From Rhea pennata (lineage: Eukaryota; Chordata; Aves; Rheiformes; Rheidae), in contig NC_084664.1 in NCBI RefSeq assembly GCF_028389875.1, positions 114,769,466 through 114,833,465 on the forward strand: a DNA stretch of 64,000 nucleotides, in the 5' to 3' direction. This document shows, one piece after another, positions 12,101-22,471 of the stretch; within the stretch, counting starts at the first letter, position 1; each line of letters starts with the position of its first letter. The translations under genes were made by a program, and so were the position numbers. The notes under the pieces are model-generated. The model saw only the letters and a list, made by a program, of their open reading frames with translations, had not been told where the DNA came from and ran no database searches.

Positions 12101-12600
12101 TTGGAAATATTTTGAGTAATATGAACGGAAGTTTCTGCTCCACCTAGAGCAGAACCTGCATTTTTATTAGGAGATATGAATGTGAATGTGTGGCAAATAA
12201 TTTTGTTTATGTGACATTTTATAGAACATTTCCTCTTAATACTGTTCAGTTCTAAGCTTGATCCATTCATTTAAAGGGTCATGGGATTGAGGCCTTTACT
12301 GTCATATTTATTCAAGCAGGATGTGCTTTGAATCTTATGTCAGATTGCAGAACTGAAGGCTACGAAAAAGGACTCATTTCTGAAAATTAAAAAAACAAAA
12401 GGCAAGGGAATATGAAGTTAATGTCCCTTTGAACAAAAGAAATACAAAAAGAGTGTTTCTTAATCTGTGCTTGTACAGTTGTGCTAAAGTAATGATTTTC
12501 TTAGGACAGCAGGACATTGCTCTGACACTTGGCTCATTTATGTAAGTGGTAAATTTAGCCAAGGCAAATGCAAGGGCATGGCAGCAGTCCTCAAACGCAG
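9166..12600. other. AT-rich intergenic stretch, nothing recognised
   Basis: No exon, RNA gene or transposon was recognised on either strand. The open frames here are short and have no domain character. The only distinct structure is a 25-base A run at 10992-11016. Ancient, diverged repeats may be present but could not be identified by eye. Confidence 0.6.
10992..11016. repeat. Poly(A) tract, 25 bases
   Basis: An uninterrupted A run after GGGAGAGAGGG. No retrotransposed body is visible upstream. Confidence 0.9.
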
Positions 12601-12639
12601 AAAGGCAGCCGCAAAGAAAAAAAAAAAGGAATCCGTCTT

Positions 12640-13100
12640 CTCCAGGGCCACAGGCACAAACCACACTGCGATCGCAGGGCCAGACTGAGCCCCCAGGCTG
12701 CATCCGCAGGAGCGTGTGCCCGACCCTCTCCGGACCCAGGCAGCCCATCCCGTCGCCAGCACCGGGAGGCACTTGCGGCAGGCATGGGCCCTGGACTGAG
12801 GGATCGCGGGCCTCGCCTGGCCAAGCTGATTCTCCCACACCCAAGTTGCTGGCTGGTTTTGCAGGTCTGCCCTGGTAGTGCAGGCTTTACCGGGACATGT
12901 ACCCCGAGTGTGCTGGGGACGCCTGGGGGGGTGGCAAGACCCCTTACCGCTTCTCCTGAGCCTGGAGCAACCCCGCTTGCGAGCCTGCCTTGCTGCTCAT
13001 TGGCAGCGGTCGGAAGGACACAGCATCCTCGCGTTTACCGATCGCCCTGACACCGGGCGATGGGCCAGGCTCAGGGAGGTTCCTAGCCACCGCTTCCCCG
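12640..13100. other. GC-rich block upstream of the RIOK3 promoter
   Basis: GC-rich DNA begins about 800 bases before the RIOK3 start, separated from the main island by an AT-richer stretch at 13140-13230. CpG density is moderate. Frames on both strands stay open only because of base composition. It could be a shore of the RIOK3 island, an upstream exon or an enhancer; the sequence does not decide. Confidence 0.4.
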
Positions 13101-13229
13101 TCGCAGGGAAACCTGCACACAGAGCGGTAAGGCGGCAAGGCATTGTAGCAAAATGCCATGAGATTGCCTCTACCCCTTTAACTGAGAATTCTTCCGGAAA
13201 ACAGCAGGTTTTAATTACGATACTACAGG

Positions 13230-13820
13230 TAAACGCGATATAGGGCCGCCCGCGGCCGGCCGGCCCGCCTGTCCCCCGTCCCTCCCCGGCGTGCCGGGCA
13301 CGAGCGCTTCCGGCCTCCTGGCGACATCACCGGAAGGGCGGGTGACGCCCGCAGGCCGCCAGCCAATGAGAGGTCCGGAGGGCAGGTGACGGGGCGGGAG
13401 GAGCGGGGAGGGGGAACCCGGAAGGGTTTGTATTTGGAGCGGCGCTGCTGTGCGGGGAGCTTCTGCCGCCGCCGCCGCCGCCGCCGCCCCGCTGCGCGCA
13501 CAGATGGACCCGGTGGGAGTCGCCGCCGCCCCTCCTGAGGCCGGGCCGGGCCCCGCCTGGCAGAGCAAGGTGGGCGGCGGGGCCAGGCGCCCTATCTGCC
13601 CGCTGGGGCCGCTATCGGGGGCGCCCGCCTGGGCCCGGGAGGCGGAGGGCGCCTGGTTATCGGCGCGGGGCCCGGCCGCCGCCCTCTCTCCCCGTAGCGG
13701 AGCCGCTTGCGGTGTTTGACCTTTCGGGGTGCGGGAACGGCGGAGGGCGCCTGCGGGAAGGTGCTGGTGCGCTCTCCCCGGAGCGCTGCTGCGGGGACGG
13801 TGTAAGCTCGCTGGTGGTGC
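13230..13820 (+). promoter_or_regulatory. CpG island and promoter of RIOK3
   Basis: Dense CpG island covering exon 1 and the start of intron 1. It holds an NF-Y CCAAT box at 13363-13367 and three ETS-type CCGGAAG sites: 13307-13313 (reverse), 13330-13336 and 13418-13424. A further TTCCGGAA lies at 13192-13199. GC boxes (GGGCGGG) are present and there is no TATA box. ETS plus CCAAT in an island is the usual dress of a housekeeping promoter. No CACGTG was seen here. Confidence 0.75.
13465..13488 (+). repeat. (GCC)8 in the RIOK3 5' UTR
   Basis: Eight perfect GCC triplets, ending 15 bases before the RIOK3 ATG. Trinucleotide tracts like this are common in CpG-island 5' UTRs and vary in length between individuals. 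Confidence 0.9.
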
Positions 13821-16800
13821 GTGCGGAGGCTGCCCCGTGCCTTCGGAGCGCACTGCAGCCGAAAAACGCGAGGCTTCTTCCTTCTTCTTTTTTCTTTTGC
13901 AGCTAGTAATTGACCATGGGCACCCTTTGAATCACTCTTTTTCTCTACCGAGTTTATGAAATCGCCCCTCGACGTTTTTCTGTGCTTTAGAAAATCATGC
14001 TCCCCTAAGTGCCTATAGAAGACAAAATCTTGCGTAATTGTATGAGCCCGCTTTGTAGCCGGTGACGTCTAGGGGATTAGTGGGGACTGACTCTACATCT
14101 TCTGTCAACTTGAGGAAAATGTTTTTTCACAGTGTCCCTGGGGAGCACCTAAACCTACATCAATATCGTGTTCTCTTGCTGATGTAATGAGTGAACAGCT
14201 GGCAAAAGAGTTGCAGCTGGAAGAAGAAAATGCTGCTTTTCCTGAAGTGGTTGCGTAAGTTTAAATCTTAGAGTAATGATCTTGATGGCTGTCTAGTCAA
14301 CATCTATCTCTTGTGGATTTTATTACAGTGTATTTCATGTGTAAGAATATAGCTAAATGTTAAAATCGTGTTAAAATTTTTTCTTATGGACTCTTTACTG
14401 TCCTTGCTCCTTTCCTGCTGCTTTCTTTAAGGTTTAGGGTGCTTTAAGCAAATCCATAAGCTGTATTTAGGGAAATATTGTCAAAAAAGAAGGAAAAACT
14501 TTTTTGATGAGCTGTTGTTCATAGTGTGCTAGGTTATTTTGAAAACTACCTATTCTGCTGTTCATATATATTATCATTAGTATTGTCTCAGTATTCGGAA
14601 GCTCAAAACACAACACACGAGCTTACTACTTCTAAATTCATACAAAGACTTCTGCCCCTGATCTTTTCTGTGAAGCAGAGCAATGTAACGCAGTTCAGCT
14701 GTAAGCCTCTCTTTCATGAATGGCATCTTAAAACTGGAACCTGATGCTTCTTACAGAATGGTTAATAAAGGCATTGAAGCAATGTTTCCACTGTAAAGGA
14801 GGGGTAAAAAGAGATGGAGCTCTGTTACTCCTTAGAGTTTGGGTTTTTTTATGTTTAGATCCATTAGTTTTTGTGCAGCTCTGCATTAGATCTTTTTTTA
14901 TAAAGTAATGATATAAAGTGATGTTTGTGTTTAGACTACTATTTTCAGCTAAGTTTTTGGTTTAATTCCTTTCTTATGTTACACAGTGTTACTGAAGGAC
15001 CATTTATTACAGGAGAAAATATTGACACATCAAGTGACCTAATGTTAGCTCAGATGTTGCAGATGGAATTCGACCGGGAATATGATGCACAGCTTCGGCG
15101 TGAAGAGAAAAAGTTCAATGGAGATAGCAAAGGTACCCTTATGAAAGGTGATATCTGTGCTTTGGAGATATTTTATGACATTCTGTTTAAGGTGATAGAG
15201 CTGTGAGGAAGTAGTGAATTGCTGATAACCATAAACATGTGTTTTGTTTCTCAAGTCTCTATATCCTTTGAAAATTATCGGAAGGTGCATCCCTTTGACA
15301 GTGACAGTTCAGAGGATGGGGTTGATTGGCAGGATACTCGTCACGATCCTTACAGAGCAGGTATGTGGTAACTCTAAACAGTACAAAAACTTCCTGTTAC
15401 GTATTTAGACCTAAGAAAATGCCATACTTACATTCCCTGAATGTAAGGGGACTGGTTGTAAAGAAGACAGGTCTTCTGATTGTGAGCTGCTGTGCAGGAA
15501 GTTAATCTGGTAACTTCAGATTTCTCTCTTCTAGTATTCTGGCTTCAGGGGATGAATCTGAAATAATAATTATCATATAAGAACTGTATTGTGGGATATG
15601 TTTATTGTCATTACATCTATCCAGAGTATGTATTGGGCATCTGCACATCATATTACATCTGTAATGTGTCAAAAGTGTGTTTGACACCCTAGAGAAAGCA
15701 TAGAAGTAGTTGCAACATAGCAAAAGAAATTGACAGCTTTAGGATAAGAGAAGACAACTGTGTTAAGATCACACAACTGAAGTTTATTCTTTTTAAATAT
15801 AAAAGTTATACAGCTTTTAATCATAGAATCATAGAATCGGTAAGGTTGGAAGGGACCTCTGGAGATCATCTAGTCCAACCCTCAAACAAGTGGCCCATAC
15901 GGGGATCAAACACGCAACCTTGGCATTATTAGCACCACGCTCTAACCAGCTGAGCTTTTTGTGGACATCATCAAACCTTTGTGAACATTAGTTATATTTA
16001 TTGAAATGTAGAGTTTGACTTAGTCTTTTTGCTACTGACAGATAAACCTACTACTACCCCGAAAAAGGGCTTCATAGGAAAGGGAAAAGACATTACTACT
16101 AAGCATGATGAAGTGGTATGTGGAAGAAAGAACACTGCTCGCATGGAAAATGTAAGTGAAAACTACAGAGAATTAATTTTGTGTTATAAAAATATATTTT
16201 ACAAAAATGCTTGGAATGCTGTAACTAAAGAACTAGTGTTTGTCTGTGCTACTGTGTTTTATGCATTATTTTTTTGAACTCTCCTAAGAAACAAAAGCAA
16301 CATAGTGGTTGGATTAGTTATTCAGAGTAGGAATTTGGATTGTGCGTTTTGTTTAATGTGTTGTTAATTGTTAATCATTGCTAAGTATACTAATAGAGAG
16401 ATTCAAGAACTTGCACAGAACTGTTTTGATTAAAAAAAAAAAATTGCCAGCAAGTTTGGTGCTTGAGCAAGTTCTTTCAGTTGTTTGATATACATCTTTT
16501 CAATCTGTTTATCCAACCTTTAAATTTGCTTTAATTTAATTGGTACAGCTCCTGAAAATAAGGAAATGCTGCAAGTGTTATTTTTACAGGCTGTTAGGTT
16601 ATCTCATTTATTTGAGGCTGAATTTTGATTTTTGAATTTAGAGCAATGTATTAACTTTTGTGAAACCCACTTTGTGGAATACCATCACTTAGGTCCTAAT
16701 TTACCTGAAGTTTTTGCAGATTGGAACAAGAAATTTCTGCTTAGGCTATTTTTGTGTGTGCGCGCGTTGTGGGGGAGGAGGAGCGGGGAGGATGCCTGCT

Positions 16801-17919
16801 AGTGGTAATGCTTAAAATGCTATTATATCTCTTTGTAGTTTGCACCAGAATTCCAAGTTGGTGATGGAATTGGGATGGACCTAAAGCTGTCCAATCAAGT
16901 CTTTAATGCCTTAAAGCAACATGCGTACTCTGAGGAACGTCGAAGTGCAAGGCTCCATGAAAAGAAGGAGCACTCCACTGCTGTATGTTTTTAATTGTTT
17001 TTGTATCCTTTATTTTGTGTAACAGCTGAACGTTCTGGTGATCCTGTCAGGACGATGAAGTGACCGGCTAAATTCCACAATTTAATAACTTAGGAAATCC
17101 ATTGTTATGCTTTGTAGGCCCAGTCTTGAGTAGGGCCTTTGGTAGTGCCCGCTGTGGACCTCTTTAAACTTGTGTGTTTTATTATATTCATTTTACAGCA
17201 GTAACAGCAAGATAAAATATTCGGGATATTGTGGTTCACTGTTTTTAAGACTGAAAAACCTATATGAAGTGCTTTTAAGAAATGACAGTGTCCACACTGT
17301 GGAGAATTGGTAAAATACTATGTTGCACAGCTTACAATCTACCTGAGAGTATTAAATCCTAAGGAGTAAAGATCACAGTGCTAGAACAGTTTAGCTTCGC
17401 TTCATTTGCGGTTTTTGTATCAATTAATATGTTATTCTTTCTGTGTAGACATCTGCAGTATATAAATGCTCTGAAACGCTCCTTCTGTTTGACTTTAATG
17501 ACCTTAATGAAGTGAGTATTCATCTCACCTTTGTAGGAGAAAGCGGTGGATCCTAAGACACGTTTACTTCTGTATAAGATGGTCAATGCTGGGATGCTGG
17601 AGACCATCACGGGCTGCATCAGCACAGGAAAAGAATCTGTTGTTTTTCATGCATATGGAGGAAAGTATGTACATTATTTATTATTGGCGCTAGTCTTAAC
17701 TGTCAAAGATGGTATAAAAGGGGAAAACCACAGAAATACTTCAAATATTCTGCCTTTTTAATCTCTTTCTCAAGATTTGACATTTGTATTAATGCTTACA
17801 CAGCTGATAACATATTCTGAAAACCAGCTTTACCAGCCTTAAAGCAAACAATCCCTACTTTCTTCCCTAGAGACTGTTTGTTTGATTGAACAAATCCACT
17901 GTAACTTCTGTAGAAGTCT

Positions 17920-17982
<63 letters not shown>

Positions 17983-20900
17983 AGTAAGCCTCTGAGATTT
18001 TTGGGAACTGTTTCCACTGATCTGCCTCAGGCTAGGGAGCTGTCATGATGATCTCTGGCCACCTGCAGATTTATTTTATTTTTTTTTCTTACAAATCACT
18101 GTGTTATCGGCTCCCACCTCCATCTGTGGAGGTATTCACTCTTGCTTTTAGGACAGCTTGAAATTAGAATTAGGATGCAGTGCACCTCAGAAGTTGTGTA
18201 AGACTCCAGACTCCCTTATTTAAAGTATGTTAAGTAAGAACTAATTAAATCCAATACAGCTAATCTGCTCACAAATGTGAGCGGGAAAAATAGTATTTGA
18301 ATGATGTTCAAGAGGATTCCACTGCTTATTTAAGTGACAGCATGTTTTGTGATGTTCACCAAAAATGGGTGGACTAGGATTACAGTTCTAATGTAAGGAT
18401 TTACTTCATTTGTAATGTATTTGAAATAATTTTATCCATCCTGAGAGCTGTTGTTAGTTGTGATTCCTAACTGAATTATTGACATGTTATTAACATATGA
18501 GGAAATGGAATCTATTTGATAAGCATATTATCAAAATTCCAAAAATCAAACATTCAAGATCTAAACTTAATCATAGAACTCTTGCAGATTTAACTTAAAG
18601 TGGCTTTCAAACTTGATACAAAAATCAGGTATTTTCTTATGCTTAAAAATCATTGCATCTTACAACATCAAAGCAAAATCCTCTCTTTCCTTGTAAGGAT
18701 GTGAGAAAATAGTTAACTTTTTTTATGCTTGACTTTTTCTTCCAGAAGTACAAATGAAGATGATAAAGTTATACCTTCAGAATGTGCCATCAAAGTGTTT
18801 AAAACAACTCTTAATGAATTCAAGAACCGTGACAAATATATTAAAGATGACTACAGATTTAAAGACCGCTTCAGTAAATTGAATCCACGTAAGATTATTC
18901 GTATGTGGGCTGAGAAAGAAATGCATAACTTGACAAGGTACAAAAACATACTTACCAAAACACTATCAGTTTCCTAGTTTCTGTTTAAAGAAGTTATACT
19001 AGGAATGAGTAGAAGTTTAGGTATTTAACATAAAACCTGGCATAGATTGAATAAAACTCTAGTTTCTGATGGTTTAATGAATTATCAGCAGTTTCAGAGA
19101 TTTGGTGGCAGAATTCCTAAGTTCTTGATATTGTCGGGTTCTAGCTTTAAAAGCAGTTAGTTGTCAGTGAGTTCTTGTTATGACGACTTTAAGATCCAAA
19201 TTATCTCATGTGAAATACTGAATACATCTTTTGACTCTGGATCAATTTGCTCAAGCATAGCTCTTTAGCTTTTAAGACCGTAAAAGAGCAAGAAGGAATT
19301 AGAATTTATGTGTGTATATGTACATATACACATTTTTTAATATACATTTGTGTGTGCATGTATATATAGAGATTTTTAATCAACATCTTATTTTCTGTTC
19401 CACAGAATGCAAAATGCAGGAATTCCTTGTCCTGAAGTAGTTATCCTGAAGAAACATGTCTTGGTTATGTCTTTCATTGGCCAGGATCAAGTCCCAGCTC
19501 CTAAACTAAAGGATGTGAAACTTAGTAATGAAGATATGAAAAAGGCCTACTATCAAATTCTTAATGTAAGACTGCTGATTTTCTTTTGGTTCTGGCTTGT
19601 ATCTTGTTTTAGAGAAATAATTTAGCAGGGCAATAGGCATTTACATACTCTTCAGGATGCTTGCAACACTTTAAAGATACAGAGTCCAAAGGGTTATTTT
19701 ACCGCTGTTTAAAGAGCAACTTAGAATAAACAAGAAAGTATGCACAGGGGTGGGAGGAATGTGACGCTTATTTCATCTGTGATAGGGATGAGAATAATAG
19801 CTATATTTAGAGAACTTCTATCTGTCTAATACACTTGCACTTACTGACAGAGATGACACAAGTTAACCAGAGTGATTATTCTGACATTAGCAAGACTAAG
19901 TTTAGTGAGAAAAGCTTAAATTGGCAGGTAGTTTACTAAAACTGCAATCACCTGTATGAAGCTTTACTGTAGGCTTGAAGAAATGATATAATGAGTGTGA
20001 GTGTTAGGGGAATGATTTGTTATGTTACAGCTGTGCAAGCAGTGTTGACAGGAATATACCTCTTTTTTTTCCATTGACTTTGTTCCTTGCAGATGATGCA
20101 ACGGTTGTATAAAGAGTGCAATCTGGTCCATGCTGATCTGAGTGAATACAACATGCTTTGGCATGATGGAAAGGTAGTATATTAATGTGGGAAGCAAAAG
20201 TTCTATCTAATATGAAACATTAATACAAGTGAGTGGCTGTCTCTCTCTGACTGTAGGTATGGCTTATTGATGTCAGTCAATCTGTAGAGCCAACCCACCC
20301 TCATGGACTTGAGTTTTTGTTCAGAGACTGTAGGAATGTTTCACAGGTAGGACATCTTCATCTGACAATCTGTTCTTACATTGTATTTTTTCCAAGGAAA
20401 ACAGCATCAGTTCAATTCAGAGCTAAAAAAAAAAAAAATCAATCAATTCAACTCTTTATTTTTAAAATGATCATTGCTAACTATGTATGAAGTCAGTCTT
20501 GGAAATTGGCAAAACTGAATGGTGTTTCTCTAAGGGGAATAGACTATAGATTAATAGGATGATGCTACTAAAAGGAAAAAAATATTTCAGTTTTTATCTT
20601 GTCTGTAGATCAACAAACGTGAAAATGACATACTGAAAATTAGTAACTGTAATTTGTGAAAGGAAAAGGAAAGCTGTGTATCATGCAGTGAAGACACTGT
20701 TTAATGTATGCTTTTTGTATTGAATAGTTCTTCCAGAAAGGAGGTGTGACAGAAGCACTTAATGAGCGTGAACTCTTCAATGCTGTCTCAGATTTAAATA
20801 TTGCAGCTGACAATGAAGTAGACTTCCAAGCAGAGGTATAACATTATTTATGTTTAACGCTTTAATTTGGTTAGCTATCAAATATTGTAATTCTTTAACT

Positions 20901-22471
20901 TCCAAATTGAGTTAGCATAATTAGTGTGTCTGAGTATAATTTCAGCAACCATTCTGCATCTCCTTTTCAAAACTTGATTGTTTCAAGTTAAAACAATCAT
21001 TTTCGGAAACTAAAACTGACAGACCTCTCAGGCCAGCTTCTATTCCCCATGGTCCCAAGTATAAAAGGCTCTATGTTGCATATAGTTGCTCCTTTCAATG
21101 TTGTGCATAATTTGGTAGGCTATTTTAGTTAAAAGCTAAAAGGTACCTTTATTGTTTTGCTTTACAAATATTAAAGGTGGTGTGCAGAGAAAGGAAGGCT
21201 TTTAAAAAACGCATCTATTATTTGCTTATTTTTAATCAATTAAATGTTCTACATTTTTTTAATTTATTAAAGTTGTGGGCTAACATTTTGCATGTTCTAA
21301 GCCTAAAATGATACACCTAAATGTGTACTCCTCTAAATATGGACTAGGAATCTCTGGTCTTTCACTTCTTATTTTCAAGTTTTGGCTGTAACTCAGGCAT
21401 GAGTCCTAATATAACAAGTATTAAAAATAAGTCAAAAAATTCTGTATTTACTATTTAAAATAAGGATTGCAGGACAACTCTGGTCTGTCTCATTAAAGCA
21501 GTGCAAGTTGATGCTGGTCCTGCATGTAGTAGATGAAAATTTAGAACTACTCAAAAGCTTTCAAACTGAGGAGGAAGGAAATGGAACACAGTGCAAAATA
21601 GCCATGAAGGTGTGTGTTTTTTCTTTAAAACTGTTCCAAAGTGCCTATAGATCAGCTTATCAAGCAAAAAAGTTCCTTATCTGTGTTGTGAATTTTGGAT
21701 TTTTTTTTTTAGTCTTCCTTTTTTTTCTGTTTTAATTGAGGAGTCTTATAGCTGTTTGTATAAATGAGTTTAAGTAGCCTACCTCTAAACTTTGAGCTTA
21801 GACTTTGGTCTGTAGTAACTTACACTTACCTCTCTAGGAGTGTAAGAAGAAGTAATCCAAACATGACAATCTGAAGCTTAAAATAAGCTATAGAATTGTG
21901 ATACTTTCATTGTGCAAAACATTTAAATATAACTGTGTTCTGCTTTCACCACTGATAATGATGGCATTGGGTTTGTAATCTTAGTATTACCTGAAATTTC
22001 TTCAATATTAATGGATGGCCTAAATTACAGGAGAGATGTTCAGAATTGGAGAAAGGGATTATTTTGCACATTGGAGAATGTAGTTGAAGATGCAAGAAGT
22101 ATCTTGTCAGCCTTGCAACTCATGCATTTTAAGTTATATAGCATGAAGCTATAAAGGAGTGCTGTTTGTTTCTACTAAACTGTAGAAAACAGACGTTTCA
22201 AGCTGTATTTACAAAGTATATTGCATCATACATTTGACTGAATCGTTGAAGTAGAAATGTTGTATAAACCTGATCAGTCACCTAAATCTACTTTTCAGCA
22301 GTATTTGGAAAGATCCCAGTGCAGCAATGGTTTTATGGTTTCAGAATGGGTTTATTTTTGGATCTCTAGATTGAAGCTTTGGAGAAGGTGAATGAAGATC
22401 ACGTGCAGAAACATGGAAAGAAAGTGTCTACATTTCCAAGTGATGGAGATCCACCTATATATGATGAATAG
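13504..22471 (+). CDS. RIOK3: RIOK3, serine/threonine-protein kinase RIO3 (complete, 13 coding exons)
   Basis: Atypical RIO-family kinase, cytoplasmic, linked to 40S ribosome maturation and innate immune signalling. Exons: 13504-13569, 14133-14254, 14987-15132, 15256-15360, 16042-16151, 16839-16982, 17537-17664, 18746-18937, 19406-19565, 20093-20173, 20257-20346, 20728-20835, 22370-22471. Total 1554 nt, 517 aa (human 519). All introns are GT-AG and phases close. The N-terminal ~230 residues are the RIO3-specific part ([40 protein letters not shown]). The RIO kinase domain follows: nucleotide loop [11 protein letters not shown] (260-270), ATP lysine in CAIKVFK (K290), catalytic loop HADLSEYN (404-411), metal-binding IDVSQS (422-427). 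All key residues are intact, so it should be active. The start ATG follows the 5' UTR (GCC) tract and matches the family MD-VGVA start. Intron 4 carries a SINE and intron 7 a TA repeat. Confidence 0.97.
15820..15955 (-). mobile_element. tRNA-Ile-derived SINE with CR1 tail, copy 2 (best preserved)
   Basis: The minus strand reads AGCTCAGCTGGTTAGAGCGT, GGTGCTAATAATGCCAAGGT and TGCGTGTTTGATCCCCGTAT followed by GGGCC, a near copy of tRNA-Ile(AAT) with recognisable A and B boxes. It continues into the CR1 3' end (GGTTGGACTAGATGATCTCC) and ATTCTATG repeats. A short direct repeat (AGCTTTT) flanks it at about 15812-15818 and 15953-15959, a possible target-site duplication. It lies in RIOK3 intron 4, antisense to the gene. 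Confidence 0.9.
17537..17664 (+). other. RIOK3 exon 7: nucleotide-binding loop of the RIO domain
   Basis: Encodes residues 232-274 of RIOK3, including [19 protein letters not shown]. The STGKES loop replaces the glycine-rich loop of ordinary protein kinases and contacts ATP phosphates. It ends in phase 2 (AA), which makes the residue at the exon 7/8 border depend on the acceptor used downstream. Confidence 0.9.
17923..17974. repeat. (TA)26 microsatellite
   Basis: A perfect TA dinucleotide run of about 52 bases followed by four CA units, in RIOK3 intron 7. Likely length-polymorphic. Confidence 0.95.
18743..18748 (+). promoter_or_regulatory. NAGNAG tandem splice acceptor of RIOK3 exon 8
   Basis: The acceptor reads CAGAAG. 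Using the first AG gives the residues GG-K-S-T; using the second removes three bases and gives GG-N-T. Both keep the frame. The affected linker sits between the STGKES loop and the ATP lysine, where RIO3 proteins vary. The first AG is taken here as default. Confidence 0.5.
20093..20346 (+). other. RIOK3 exons 10 and 11: catalytic core
   Basis: Exon 10 (20093-20173) holds the catalytic loop [16 protein letters not shown], with D406 as the catalytic aspartate and N411 as metal ligand. Exon 11 (20257-20346) holds [20 protein letters not shown], where D423 takes the place of the DFG aspartate. Both match the RIO family signature exactly. Confidence 0.92.

Noticed and set aside
12374-12844. Overlapping 100-160-codon frames on both strands before RIOK3
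   Set aside because: GC-rich DNA with few stops; no domain, no splice logic, and mutually overlapping frames.
13215-13853. 212-codon minus-strand frame opposite RIOK3 exon 1
   Set aside because: Pro/Ala/Arg-rich translation typical of a CpG island read in a chance frame; it overlaps the promoter and exon 1.
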